Source: Pueribacillus theae (GTDB lineage Bacteria; Bacillota; Bacilli; Bacillales; UBA6769). From it: a DNA stretch of 44,379 nt. Positions 34,467 through 42,955 of this stretch are shown in pieces; within the stretch, counting starts at the first letter, position 1; the number at the start of each line of letters is the position of its first letter. Where the stretch lies: contig NZ_QCZG01000031.1 in NCBI RefSeq assembly GCF_003097615.1, forward strand, positions 1-44,379, written 5' to 3'. Position numbers and translations under genes: made by a program. Under the pieces are notes generated by a model. It did no database searches, was not told the DNA's origin, and saw only the letters and a program-made list of their open reading frames with translations.

Positions 34467-34588
34467 AGTTCCCGACTTATCTAAACCCGTTAAGTCAATA
34501 ACTCTCTTAAGCCGTTATGATATAGTTTCTTGATAAAATCCTTCAACACGAGAAGTAGAAACAGACATAGTATATCCTCTATTAGAAA

Positions 34589-35365
34589 CTACCAATTTTT
34601 TGAAGGGAATTTAGGTTTTCTATTTTCAAAAAATGCCTTGATCCCTTCTTCTGCATCTTTATTTGTAAAAGCTCTTTGTCCCCAAAGTGCTTCTTCATGA
34701 AACGCTGCTTCCATTGGTAAACTCATTAATCGAATCACGGATTCTTTGGCTACTTGAACTGCATTGGCACTGTTGTCAAGAATCATTTCCGCGTAACATA
34801 ATGCATGATCCATTAATTCTGATGGTTCAACGACTTCATTTAAAATCCCGTAAGACAGAGCTTCTACTGCTGAAAATTTTCTCCCAGTGAGAATCAATTC
34901 CATCGTTCTAGCATAAGAGATTTGTCTTACTAATCTTACCAATGTGCCACCAGCTGGTACAACACCAATCCCTACCTCTGGAAACCCAAATAAAGCAGTA
35001 TTGGAAGAAATTCGGATATCTGTTGAGAGTAGGATTTCTAGTCCTCCACCAAAACAATACCCATTCACTGCACCAATAATTGGTTTAAACATCTGCGTGT
35101 TCTTCAAATGAGTATCGTCCCACTCTGAAATATCATGGTTCCCTTCCATGAGAAAGGGGATCGATTCATCAAGATCTGCACCGACGCAAAACGACTTTTC
35201 TCCCTCACCCGTTAAAATACAGACTGCCACTTTGGGATCGCCAGCTGCCCGTTTGAACGAGTTAGCTAGCTCTTCGTACATCGCTAAGGTTAAAGCATTC
35301 AATTTTGCAGGATTGTTAAATTTAATAATGGCAATCCCGTCTTGTACGTCATAAGAAATTGCCAA
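34589..35365 (-). CDS. Enoyl-CoA hydratase/isomerase (crotonase) family protein
   Basis: 258 residues with both catalytic Glu positions of true hydratases: Glu110 in FGGGLE and Glu130 in GFPEVGIG, plus the oxyanion loop FCVGADLDES. It probably hydrates or dehydrates a 2-enoyl-CoA; association with HMG-CoA reductase makes 3-methylglutaconyl-CoA/HMG-CoA or an anhydromevalonyl-type ester candidates (inference). The start is TTG (35365-35363) with GGGAGTG nine bases upstream, two bases after the stop of the CoA-transferase gene, so translation is likely coupled. It is the last intact gene of the hyu operon. Confidence 0.9.
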   Translation of the reverse strand: MAISYDVQDGIAIIKFNNPAKLNALTLAMYEELANSFKRAAGDPKVAVCILTGEGEKSFCVGADLDESIPFLMEGNHDISEWDDTHLKNTQMFKPIIGAVNGYCFGGGLEILLSTDIRISSNTALFGFPEVGIGVVPAGGTLVRLVRQISYARTMELILTGRKFSAVEALSYGILNEVVEPSELMDHALCYAEMILDNSANAVQVAKESVIRLMSLPMEAAFHEEALWGQRAFTNKDAEEGIKAFFENRKPKFPSKNW

Positions 35366-35367
35366 TT

Positions 35368-36573
35368 TTAAATCACTCCCTTTCTATTTAGATCTTCCAA
35401 TTCCTGAATAGACAAACCGAGTAAATCACCAAAAATCTTCTCATTGTGTTCGCCTACTTTTGGTGCCAAGCCTGTCGGATCGCCAGGGGTCGAACTAAGC
35501 TTAATCGGTAAACCGAACATCTCGATTAATCCTCCTGGATAAGTGCTTCTGATAATCATCTCTCTTGCTTTAATTTGCGGGTCTTCAACTACCTGTTTAA
35601 TATTTTTAATTGGTGAAAGAGGAACTTCGTCAGCCAGACCTTCTTCCAATTCAGCGACTGTGTAACGAGCAAACCACTCTTCTAATTTTGGCTTTACTTT
35701 TGTAGCGTAAGTTTCTTTATCGAATCGTTTATCCATCGTATCGATTTCCGGAACAGTGGCAAATTCGGGTTCACCAAAAAAACTGCAAGTGATTTTCCAG
35801 AATTTATCTGTATATCCTCCAAAGAAAATATAGCCGTCGGCACACTTAAATAATTCATATGGACGAACAAATGGATGCTCGTTACCCAAAGGTTCCTGAA
35901 TATTTCCACCAACTGTATAATTAACCACAGCGGACTCTGTCAGAGCAAGCACCGAATCCTGTTGTGAAATATCAACAATTTGTCCTTCTCCTGTTCGTTG
36001 GGCATGCATATAAGCTGCAAGCGTTCCAAATGAACCAAACATAGAAGCGGATAAATCACCTATAATCGTACCCACACGTAACGGGGGATGATTAGGTAAG
36101 CCGTTCATCGACCATAATCCACCTGTTGCTTGAGCGCTATTATCATAGGCAGGGCGCTTAATATATGGCCCGTTTTGTCCATAACCAGAAATTGCAGTAT
36201 AAACAAGTTTTGGATTAATTCCCTTAAGGACTTCATAGCCAACCCCTAATTTGGTCATAACCCCTGGTCTGAAGTTTTCAACAAGAATATCTGCTTTTTT
36301 AACCAATTTCTTTAACAATTCTTTGCCCTCTTCTTCACGTAAATTAATTGTGACACCAAGCTTATTACGATTATACTGAGCAAAAAATGCACTAAATTTT
36401 GTGTCTTCACTCTCTTCTCCAATAAAAGGAGGGAACCCCCTAGTATAATCAGGGGCTTGTGGATCCTCCACTTTGATAACAGTTGCACCTAGGTCTGCAA
36501 ATAACATGGAACAGAAAGGTCCAGCTACAACTCTTGTTATATCTATGACTGTTACTCCTTCAAGTGGTTTCAT
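35368..36573 (-). CDS. Family III (CaiB/BaiF) CoA-transferase
   Basis: 401 residues with ITRVVAGPFCSMLFADLGATVIKVEDP at the N-terminus, ILVENFRPGVMTKLG, and catalytic Asp173 in GTIIGDLSASMFG, then QRTGEGQIVDIS. It is only distantly similar to the CoA-transferase at 29328-30512 (different insertion around TRGFPPFIGEESEDT), so they are not a recent duplication. ATG follows AAAGGAG. It lies 13 bp after hyuB and 2 bp before the crotonase start, in one operon. Confidence 0.92.
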   Translation of the reverse strand: MKPLEGVTVIDITRVVAGPFCSMLFADLGATVIKVEDPQAPDYTRGFPPFIGEESEDTKFSAFFAQYNRNKLGVTINLREEEGKELLKKLVKKADILVENFRPGVMTKLGVGYEVLKGINPKLVYTAISGYGQNGPYIKRPAYDNSAQATGGLWSMNGLPNHPPLRVGTIIGDLSASMFGSFGTLAAYMHAQRTGEGQIVDISQQDSVLALTESAVVNYTVGGNIQEPLGNEHPFVRPYELFKCADGYIFFGGYTDKFWKITCSFFGEPEFATVPEIDTMDKRFDKETYATKVKPKLEEWFARYTVAELEEGLADEVPLSPIKNIKQVVEDPQIKAREMIIRSTYPGGLIEMFGLPIKLSSTPGDPTGLAPKVGEHNEKIFGDLLGLSIQELEDLNRKGVI

Positions 36574-36586
36574 GAATAAACTCCTT

Positions 36587-38713
36587 TCATCCTACCTTGA
36601 TTGTTGCTCTGACTGCAGTACCGCAACCAGGACAAAATTGCTCTATTAATGAAATGGAAGGCTTCGTTTCTCGACGACGTACCCGAACTCCAAATTGACC
36701 CAATTTATCAGCAATATTTGATGTTACTTTTTCAGCGCACTCAAACTCATAGGAACCTAAGTGGGTACAGCAATATTTACATTCATAGGTTCCGTCTGAC
36801 CTCTTCAAAGTACCAATACTCTGCTCTGAATCTCTACTGTCCAAACGAACTTCCTTTACCTCACTAACCGGAACGTTAATCCTTTCTGCTCGTAAATTGC
36901 GACGATTTGCCTCCGACTTATCTTTATCAATTTCGAGTGTTTTTTCTACGAAAACAATTCCGTATGCAAATCTTGCTATTTCTGGTGTTACATAACCGCT
37001 GAGTACATCATATTCTACTTTGTATAATGGTCTTAATAGTGGATCACCAAAGCCACCACCACCTGCATTATTTTGAACGAAAACATCGCCCACTTTCACA
37101 TAGCTATTATCATTAATTGCAAGTAGTTCATCCTCCTGACTTATTAGAGAATTAGCATCTGGCACTTGTCCTGACTTAAATAGCTCATTCACATTTGTTT
37201 CACGTTTAATAATGTGCTGGCTGCTCCCACCTGGATAACCGCCACCATAACCTTCAGCTGGAACTTGGGAAGTTGGAGAAAAAACAGTTTGAACCGCTTC
37301 TTCACAACCCCAGAGCGTCCATGCAAAGTCCAATCCAAGTCCACCCCTAAAATAACCTGGTCCAGCACTTTTCGGGTCTAGCTTTTTCCATAAATAAAGG
37401 ACAGGATACATCATTTCGTTGCTCTCAACGTCTGGTAGAACATTGTTAACCTGTGTCATCATCCCAGAAGAGTCAAGTCCATCTCCATTGTACTGTGCAC
37501 CTGCTCCCATTCCACCGCCATCCATGTTGAAAAGTACGAAATAGTCACCTTTGTCTGAACTACCCGCAGTTATTCCACCAGTCCAAGAGTCAGACCATTG
37601 ACCTTGTGTACGACGGTTAAGAACTTCGTCACTTGATTTTGCACAAGCTTGATTTAACACCTTAATCATGACACGTGTAACCTTTCCTCCTGTTGTTAAG
37701 TGTCCATTACTAACAGGTGCAGGAACAACTGGATTTACAATGGTGCCTTCTTCTGCATGAATCGTAAAAGGCATCATAACCCCATAGTTAAATGGTATGT
37801 CCCATGCCAATACGGGCATAATTGCTGAAGCAACACTTCCTAAAGTCGCTCCAAAGCTACAGTTTACAAATCCGTCTGTTTGCTTACTAGATTGCGAAAA
37901 ATCAAGGGTAATTTCGTCGCCCTTTACTTCCATTCGACAATGAATGCGATAAAGTTCATCCACGTGCCCATTATTTTCTGTCCATTCTTCAGCTTCATAG
38001 ACGTCCTCTTGAATGCTTTCAATACGTTTGCGGACAACTTCTTCCGCTAGTTCAATTGATTTTTGCGTATAATCCCAAAACTTTTGGTTACCAACTTCAT
38101 TAATCGTAGCAGTCAGTCTCTTAATTCCCGTATTGTTAGCTGCAACAAGACTTCGAACGTCATTCCAGAAAAGAACAGGTAGACGAAGATTGTTTAAAAT
38201 CATATTTTTTACAAACTCAATTGGACGGCCGTTCTCATAAATCTTTGTGCCAGGCGGCATGCGGATCGCTTCACTGAAACAATCAACTGCTTGTGGTGCA
38301 AAACCACCTGGTGTCATTCCCCCAACATCCATTAAGTGTGCTTGCGATTGTGCCCATGCGATGATTTCACCATCATAAAATATTGGTGAAAGTAACGTAA
38401 CATCAGGTGGATGAGTAGAACCAGAAGTATGCGGATCGTTACTAATAAACGCATCACCTGGATTCACATCGGTTAAGGTAATCGCTTTCAAAAGGTTTTG
38501 AATCGCAATGCTCCCAGAGCCAATGTGGAACTGAACGTAATCAGAGTAAGCAAGCACTCTTCCTTCTTTATCAAAAATGGCCGTATTAAAATCCCCAGCT
38601 TCTGTAATAACTGGTGAACCTGAAGAACGTATCATTGCAATGCCCATTTCTTCTACGATGTTATTGAGCCGCATACGCAATACTTCCAATGTTACTGGAT
38701 CGAAATTTTTCAT
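36587..38713 (-). CDS. hyuB: HyuB / acetone carboxylase-type subunit with Cys-rich C-terminus
   Basis: 708 residues. The N-terminal ~570 form a HyuB domain (DPVTLEVLRMRLNNIVEEMG, FISNDPHTSGSTHPPDVTLL, NNAGGGGFGDPLLRP). HyuB proteins are usually nearer 550-600 residues; here about 120 extra residues follow, with Cys645, Cys648, Cys649, Cys659 and a final CPGC (694-697). Such a metal-binding tail recalls the small zinc-containing gamma subunits of acetone and acetophenone carboxylases, fused here to the large subunit (inference). This argues for an ATP-dependent carboxylase rather than a hydantoin or oxoproline hydrolase. ATG follows a perfect AGGAGG. Gene lies 45 bp after hyuA. Confidence 0.85.
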   Translation of the reverse strand: MKNFDPVTLEVLRMRLNNIVEEMGIAMIRSSGSPVITEAGDFNTAIFDKEGRVLAYSDYVQFHIGSGSIAIQNLLKAITLTDVNPGDAFISNDPHTSGSTHPPDVTLLSPIFYDGEIIAWAQSQAHLMDVGGMTPGGFAPQAVDCFSEAIRMPPGTKIYENGRPIEFVKNMILNNLRLPVLFWNDVRSLVAANNTGIKRLTATINEVGNQKFWDYTQKSIELAEEVVRKRIESIQEDVYEAEEWTENNGHVDELYRIHCRMEVKGDEITLDFSQSSKQTDGFVNCSFGATLGSVASAIMPVLAWDIPFNYGVMMPFTIHAEEGTIVNPVVPAPVSNGHLTTGGKVTRVMIKVLNQACAKSSDEVLNRRTQGQWSDSWTGGITAGSSDKGDYFVLFNMDGGGMGAGAQYNGDGLDSSGMMTQVNNVLPDVESNEMMYPVLYLWKKLDPKSAGPGYFRGGLGLDFAWTLWGCEEAVQTVFSPTSQVPAEGYGGGYPGGSSQHIIKRETNVNELFKSGQVPDANSLISQEDELLAINDNSYVKVGDVFVQNNAGGGGFGDPLLRPLYKVEYDVLSGYVTPEIARFAYGIVFVEKTLEIDKDKSEANRRNLRAERINVPVSEVKEVRLDSRDSEQSIGTLKRSDGTYECKYCCTHLGSYEFECAEKVTSNIADKLGQFGVRVRRRETKPSISLIEQFCPGCGTAVRATIKVG

Positions 38714-38758
38714 GGAACAACCTCCTATTTATTTTATTCAAATTAATTGTTAGCCAAA

Positions 38759-40816
38759 CTATTTAAGGACAAGACGGTAGCCATCCAATGAATCAAGTGG
38801 CTCCAATGTACCTCCTTTAGGAACAAAAATTGTCGTATCTGGCAACTCTAAGATACACGTTCCCGAAACGGCTGATTCGATGCCATCTCGATAAACTGGT
38901 ATATTGAGTAATTCACCTGACATCGGTTCAAAAACATCTCTCATATCTTTACGAAGCAATTCTACTCCTGTTCTAAGCTCCTTCATTTGCTTCCCTGCTG
39001 CTTCTTTAGAACCACCAACAGCGCGAATGCGTGCATTAACTAGAAGGATTTCTGCATCTTCCCAAGCGGTCCCTGCTCCGAATTCTTTCTCATAATCCTC
39101 AATGAATGATTGACGGATAACTGTTTTATCTTCCTCAGTAAGGACTCCATTAGGAATTCTTGTTGCAACTTCAAAAATTTGACCGTTAAATTTCATATCT
39201 ACCTCACGAATAAGAATGCGAGTTTCTTCAGGAATGGATTCTTTTTCAAACCATTCAAGTGCTTTTTGATCCAATTCGTTAAAAACTGTATTCAAATAGT
39301 CAATGGATTGGTTAAAAGTCCATGGTGCTGTTTTTGAAGTTGTATAAATTGCTTCTGCCTGTAAGAGACCTGTAGCAGAAAAAACGGACGCTTGTTTCGG
39401 AATAATAATTTCATTAATTCCGAGTTCATGACCAATGGCAGCAACAAACAATCCAGTCGCTCCACCAAATGAAACGAGACTAAAATCACGAGGGTCATAT
39501 CCACGATTAATTGTAATCGATCGAATTGCATTTGCCATTTGATGAATCGTTAATTGGTAAATGCCTGATGCTGTTTTTTCAATGGAAAGATCTAATGAAT
39601 CAGCCAGCTTGTCTTTTATAGCTTGAACCGCTTTGTCACGATTAATTTCCACACTTCCACCTAGGTAATAATTTGGATCGAGTAGATTTAATACGACCGC
39701 AGCATCCGTGACAGTTGGTTCCGTTCCGCCATTGTCATAACATACTGGTCCTGGATTTGCCCCTGCACTCTTTGGACCTACTCTTAGTAAACCTCGACTA
39801 TCTAACCAGGCAATACTACCCCCACCTGCACCGATCCCTTCGATATCAACGACAGTTAAGCTCGTAGAAAATTCACCAATCTCTGCACGTTGAACGATTC
39901 TCGCTTCACCGTCAGAAATAAAGGACGTATCAAAGGTCGTACCACCCATGTCTGCCGTGATAATTTTATCAATATTTAACTTGTTACCAATTGCTTTTGA
40001 AGCTACTACTCCTCCTACTGGACCAGAATTGAACATATAAATTGGCTTTTTAATAACATCTCCAATTGAAGCGAAGCCTCCGTTGACTTGCATAATTTTA
40101 ATTTCACACTGTAAGCCATACTTATTAAATTTGCGTTCCAATTCTTCGAAATGGCGCTCTACGATTGGCTTGACGGCAGCGTCAAGAACCGTTGTTACCA
40201 TTCTTTCGTATTCTCTATACATTGGAGCAATTTCTGAAGATAAAGTACAAGGCACTTCAGGAGCAAGTTCAGCTAAAATTTCTTTTACACGCTGCTCATG
40301 CTTAGGATTTCTAAACGAAAACAAGAAACATACAGCGATAGCTTGAACTCCTTTATCTAAAAGGTTTTTTAATTCATTTCTTATCTGTTCTTCATCTAAT
40401 TTAACAACTTCATCACCGTTCACATCGACGCGCTCAGTAATTTCCACAATGTTTTGTCGATCAACAATATCAGGTTTCGGCTTTTGTAAATGGGGGTCAT
40501 ACTCGCTCCCACGAGCTGAACGTGCAATACGTAACGTATCAGCAAACCCCTTTGTTGTTAATAACCCAACTTTTGCGAGACGCATTTCATCAATTGCATT
40601 GGTTACAATAGTATTCCCCAATACAAATCGGTTAATTTTAGGCACAAGCTGTCGAACACCTATATCCATTCTCTTTGACACTTCCTCTAGTCCAACTAAG
40701 ATACCGCTTACAATATCTTTTGTAGAGAGTGCCTTAGCTGTCCAAAGTTGGTTTGTACCCGTTACAACAACATCTGTAAACGTACCCCCGATGTCAATAC
40801 CTACTTCATACCCCAC
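38759..40816 (-). CDS. hyuA: HyuA / acetone carboxylase-type ATP-binding subunit
   Basis: 685-residue subunit with acetate-kinase/Hsp70-like fold. The phosphate motif VGIDIGGTFTDVVV is at the very N-terminus, TADMGGTTFDTSFI in the middle and GIGAGGGSIAWLD plus LVSFGGATGLFVAAIGHELG later. It supplies the ATP-dependent phosphorylation step for the HyuB partner in hydantoinase, oxoprolinase or biotin-independent carboxylase complexes. The start is best placed at GTG 40816, eight bases after GGAGG; the GTG three codons upstream overlaps that site. First gene of the operon controlled by the palindrome at 40968-40994. Confidence 0.88.
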   Translation of the reverse strand: MGYEVGIDIGGTFTDVVVTGTNQLWTAKALSTKDIVSGILVGLEEVSKRMDIGVRQLVPKINRFVLGNTIVTNAIDEMRLAKVGLLTTKGFADTLRIARSARGSEYDPHLQKPKPDIVDRQNIVEITERVDVNGDEVVKLDEEQIRNELKNLLDKGVQAIAVCFLFSFRNPKHEQRVKEILAELAPEVPCTLSSEIAPMYREYERMVTTVLDAAVKPIVERHFEELERKFNKYGLQCEIKIMQVNGGFASIGDVIKKPIYMFNSGPVGGVVASKAIGNKLNIDKIITADMGGTTFDTSFISDGEARIVQRAEIGEFSTSLTVVDIEGIGAGGGSIAWLDSRGLLRVGPKSAGANPGPVCYDNGGTEPTVTDAAVVLNLLDPNYYLGGSVEINRDKAVQAIKDKLADSLDLSIEKTASGIYQLTIHQMANAIRSITINRGYDPRDFSLVSFGGATGLFVAAIGHELGINEIIIPKQASVFSATGLLQAEAIYTTSKTAPWTFNQSIDYLNTVFNELDQKALEWFEKESIPEETRILIREVDMKFNGQIFEVATRIPNGVLTEEDKTVIRQSFIEDYEKEFGAGTAWEDAEILLVNARIRAVGGSKEAAGKQMKELRTGVELLRKDMRDVFEPMSGELLNIPVYRDGIESAVSGTCILELPDTTIFVPKGGTLEPLDSLDGYRLVLK

Positions 40817-40967
40817 TGAATACACCTCCGAATAAATTTTTTGATGGTTTCCGTTGAGAAAATAAAAGTTTTACATCAAAACCATCCCACTCAATATTTT
40901 GTCAACCAACTAGATTGATATTTTGGCTGAAACAGTCAAAATAGACCTTTAAAAACTCCGTTGTATC

Positions 40968-41031
40968 ATTTTATTCAACTTTGTTGAATAAAATACACAT
41001 TGATTATATTATATTCTTTTTATAAAGTAAA
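40968..41031 (-). promoter_or_regulatory. hyu operon promoter and XRE-type operator
   Basis: Minus-strand TTTACT (41026-41031) and TATAAT (41003-41008) are 17 bp apart. Immediately downstream is a perfect palindrome with 12-bp arms and a 3-bp spacer (40968-40994), whose core TTCAACTTTGTTGAA (40974-40988) recurs before the HMG-CoA reductase gene. The position over the start site implies repression. A TTTTGGCTG-AAA-CAGTCAAAA dyad with one mismatch (40921-40941) lies between operator and gene. The long leader to the ATG is otherwise featureless. Confidence 0.8.
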
Positions 41032-41221
41032 TACTTTTTCTATTTTTTGAATGTTCTACAAATAAATTACTAAAACTGCACATAGAGTCGGCTTATTCAG
41101 AAAGTTTACTTGTTCTTTAAAAGATACGTTTTCTTTTTTTGTAACTCAATAATGCATAATTCTTTCGTGTAAAATAAGCGACTATTCTGCTGAAATAAGA
41201 TAAGAGTTGTAATTACGTTTC

Positions 41222-41512
41222 ACTATAAGTCATGAATCTTTTCGTTATACATTTGAAGAGCAGCTACTTGCATATTTTAAAATCATAGAGTTAAATAGAA
41301 GTTCTGTAGACACGCATGAAGGGGAAGCATAGGATCGCCGATCTGAGTCCAAGTGGCTTGAAATTAATCTCGAAATTACACATACTTATCGAAATGAAAC
41401 TAACCATTCGCTTTGTTTTAAATGAAAACAATTACAGTACTAATACCTAATAATAAAGAATACGAATTTACCATTTAGGGATCCGCTATTTTGAGAAAGA
41501 TATATTGCCCTA
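41222..41512 (+). pseudogene. Decayed PilZ-domain protein gene
   Basis: Three consecutive plus-strand pieces in different frames join into one protein: HESFRYTFEEQLLAYFK onward to THEGEA (41231-41329); RIADLSPSGLKLISKLH through LTIRFVLNENNY (from 41331); then YHLGIRYFEKDILP (41469-41510). The D-x-S-P-x-G block with an Arg-rich N-terminal piece and an HxGIRY end is the PilZ (cyclic-di-GMP-binding) pattern. At least two frameshifts and no clear start show it is dead. It is unrelated to the surrounding catabolic genes and lies between hyuA and the HMG-CoA reductase gene. The rest of 41032-41221 shows no gene. Confidence 0.6.
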
Positions 41513-41545
41513 ACTTATATCCCCCTAGACTAGTTGCCATACTCG

Positions 41546-41659
41546 CTACAATTCAAAAATAAGCTGTTTACTAGAAATCGTATCTCCCAAAATTTCAATA
41601 AATTGTTCCTTGTCCCGCGCATTCTCTTGATTGACTCCAGAATTTTTGGGATTTGACAT
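41546..41659 (-). CDS. Unidentified 37-residue ORF downstream of HMG-CoA reductase
   Basis: ATG 41659 is preceded by GAGGGGGG with good spacing; that site overlaps the reductase stop codon, so it would be translationally coupled. The product is short, hydrophilic and acidic/Asn-rich at the start (MSNPKNSGVNQENARDKEQF) and ends IFEL. I do not recognise it. It may be a small real gene or the truncated N-terminus of one lost by rearrangement next to the PilZ remnant. Confidence 0.4.
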   Translation of the reverse strand: MSNPKNSGVNQENARDKEQFIEILGDTISSKQLIFEL

Positions 41660-41671
41660 ATTTCGCCCCCC

Positions 41672-42925
41672 TCACTTAAGCGAATTAGTAATCTCTAAAA
41701 TACGATCATAACGAAAATCCTTTTCTTCAATCGCCTTTTGCACTACCTTTTCAATAAGATCACCTTTCGCACCAGCCATAATCGCTAAATTTTTAGCATG
41801 TAAACGCATATGACCAGTTTGGATCCCTTCTGCTGATAGTGCACGTAAACTTGCCGCATTTTCTGTTAATCCCACTGCCGCAATCATTCCAGCTAATTCC
41901 TCTGCTGTTTTTACCCCCATTATTTTCAAGGCAACTTGGGCAACCGGATGTGTTTTCGTAGCACCCCCAATAATCCCGACTGCCATTGGAACCTCTAAGG
42001 TTCCTACTAAATTTCCTTCCTTATTAAGCTCCCAAGTTGTAAGAGATCGGTATCTACCAGTTCTTGAAGCATAGGCATGTGCTCCTGCTTCTACAGCCCG
42101 TGTATCATTTCCAGTCGCTAGAACAACGGATGTAATCCCATTCATTACTCCTTTATTATGTGTTGCTGCGCGATAGGGGTCTGCATCTGCAAATTCAAAA
42201 GCGCTTACAATATTTTTAACGATTTCTTCTCCCCCTAGCATCTCCGAAGAAAATACGCCTCTCGCTCTAACGACTCTTTTGTCGGCTAAATTCGTTATAA
42301 TACGTAAAACAACTCTTCCACCTGTCATTTTTTCAATGAATGGGGAAACATATTCTGCCATTGTATTTACTGCATTTGCTCCCATTGCATCTTTTGTATC
42401 AACAATTAAATGGATAACTAACATTGTTTCCTTTACCGTATTTATGAGATGCACTTCAATATCCTTTACGCCACCTCCTAAGCTCACCAAAGTAGGGTCT
42501 TTTAAATTGCATTGTTCTATAATTTCTTCTTTATTCTCATAGACTCTTGCCCTTGCAGCATAAGGATCACAAATATCTAACACTTGAATTTGCCCGCGCA
42601 TTATTGTTCCAGATGTTGCTGTATAAATGCCGCCTAAATCATATGCGGCTCTTGCTGCATTACTTGCTGCCGCAATAACGGAAGGCTCTTCCGTGGCCAT
42701 CGGAATGAATACGTCTTTACCATTTACTTTAAAATTAGCAGCCACCCCTAATGGAATACTAATTTGTCCAATCACATTCTCCACCATTGCGTCAGCCAAA
42801 TCTAGCGACATACCATTAGACAAAATATTTACTTCATCATGTGTTAAACCTACATCCTTCGCAATAAGATTTACTCTTTCCTCTACAGACAATTGATAAA
42901 AACCTTTCACTCTTGAACCCTTCAT
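41672..42925 (-). CDS. mvaA: Class II (degradative-type) hydroxymethylglutaryl-CoA reductase
   Basis: 417 residues, soluble, without the membrane anchor of class I enzymes. Catalytic groups are complete: Glu80 region in ATEEPSV (77-83), Lys258 in THNKGV, Asp274 in GNDTRA, His372 in TGHMRLH. The cofactor segment DAMGANAVNTM is at 179-189. It interconverts mevalonate and HMG-CoA; class II enzymes of mevalonate degraders run in the oxidative direction. Bacilli normally make isoprenoids by the MEP route, so a biosynthetic role is unlikely. The start is ATG 42925 with GAGGGAGGA; the frame runs on to 42985 across the operator, which cannot be coding. Regulated by its own promoter with the shared operator. 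Confidence 0.93.
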   Translation of the reverse strand: MKGSRVKGFYQLSVEERVNLIAKDVGLTHDEVNILSNGMSLDLADAMVENVIGQISIPLGVAANFKVNGKDVFIPMATEEPSVIAAASNAARAAYDLGGIYTATSGTIMRGQIQVLDICDPYAARARVYENKEEIIEQCNLKDPTLVSLGGGVKDIEVHLINTVKETMLVIHLIVDTKDAMGANAVNTMAEYVSPFIEKMTGGRVVLRIITNLADKRVVRARGVFSSEMLGGEEIVKNIVSAFEFADADPYRAATHNKGVMNGITSVVLATGNDTRAVEAGAHAYASRTGRYRSLTTWELNKEGNLVGTLEVPMAVGIIGGATKTHPVAQVALKIMGVKTAEELAGMIAAVGLTENAASLRALSAEGIQTGHMRLHAKNLAIMAGAKGDLIEKVVQKAIEEKDFRYDRILEITNSLK

Positions 42926-42955
42926 AAAATCCTCCCTCAATTTAGTTTCTTTAAA

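Larger units (their letters stand above)
33107..34568 (-). pseudogene. Decayed class II HMG-CoA reductase, split by an IS630 element
   Basis: The 5' part (34568 to about 34467) starts with AGAGGA and ATG. It reads MSVSTSRVEGFYQETIS, a stop, then RLKRVIDLTGLDKS, aligning with SRVKGFYQLSVEERVNLIAKDVGL of the intact enzyme at 41672-42925. After the IS, the frame resumes as ESDDGLSLE, then with a short loss and frame change NVISIP and PLGIATNLIINEQDYIISM followed by AVEEP. This matches NGMSLDL, ENVIGQISIPLG and ATEEPSV of the intact reductase. A further stretch ends at a TAA at 33107-33109. No NAD-binding or C-terminal His region is left. It directly follows the crotonase gene, so it was probably the fifth gene of the hyu operon. 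Confidence 0.75.
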
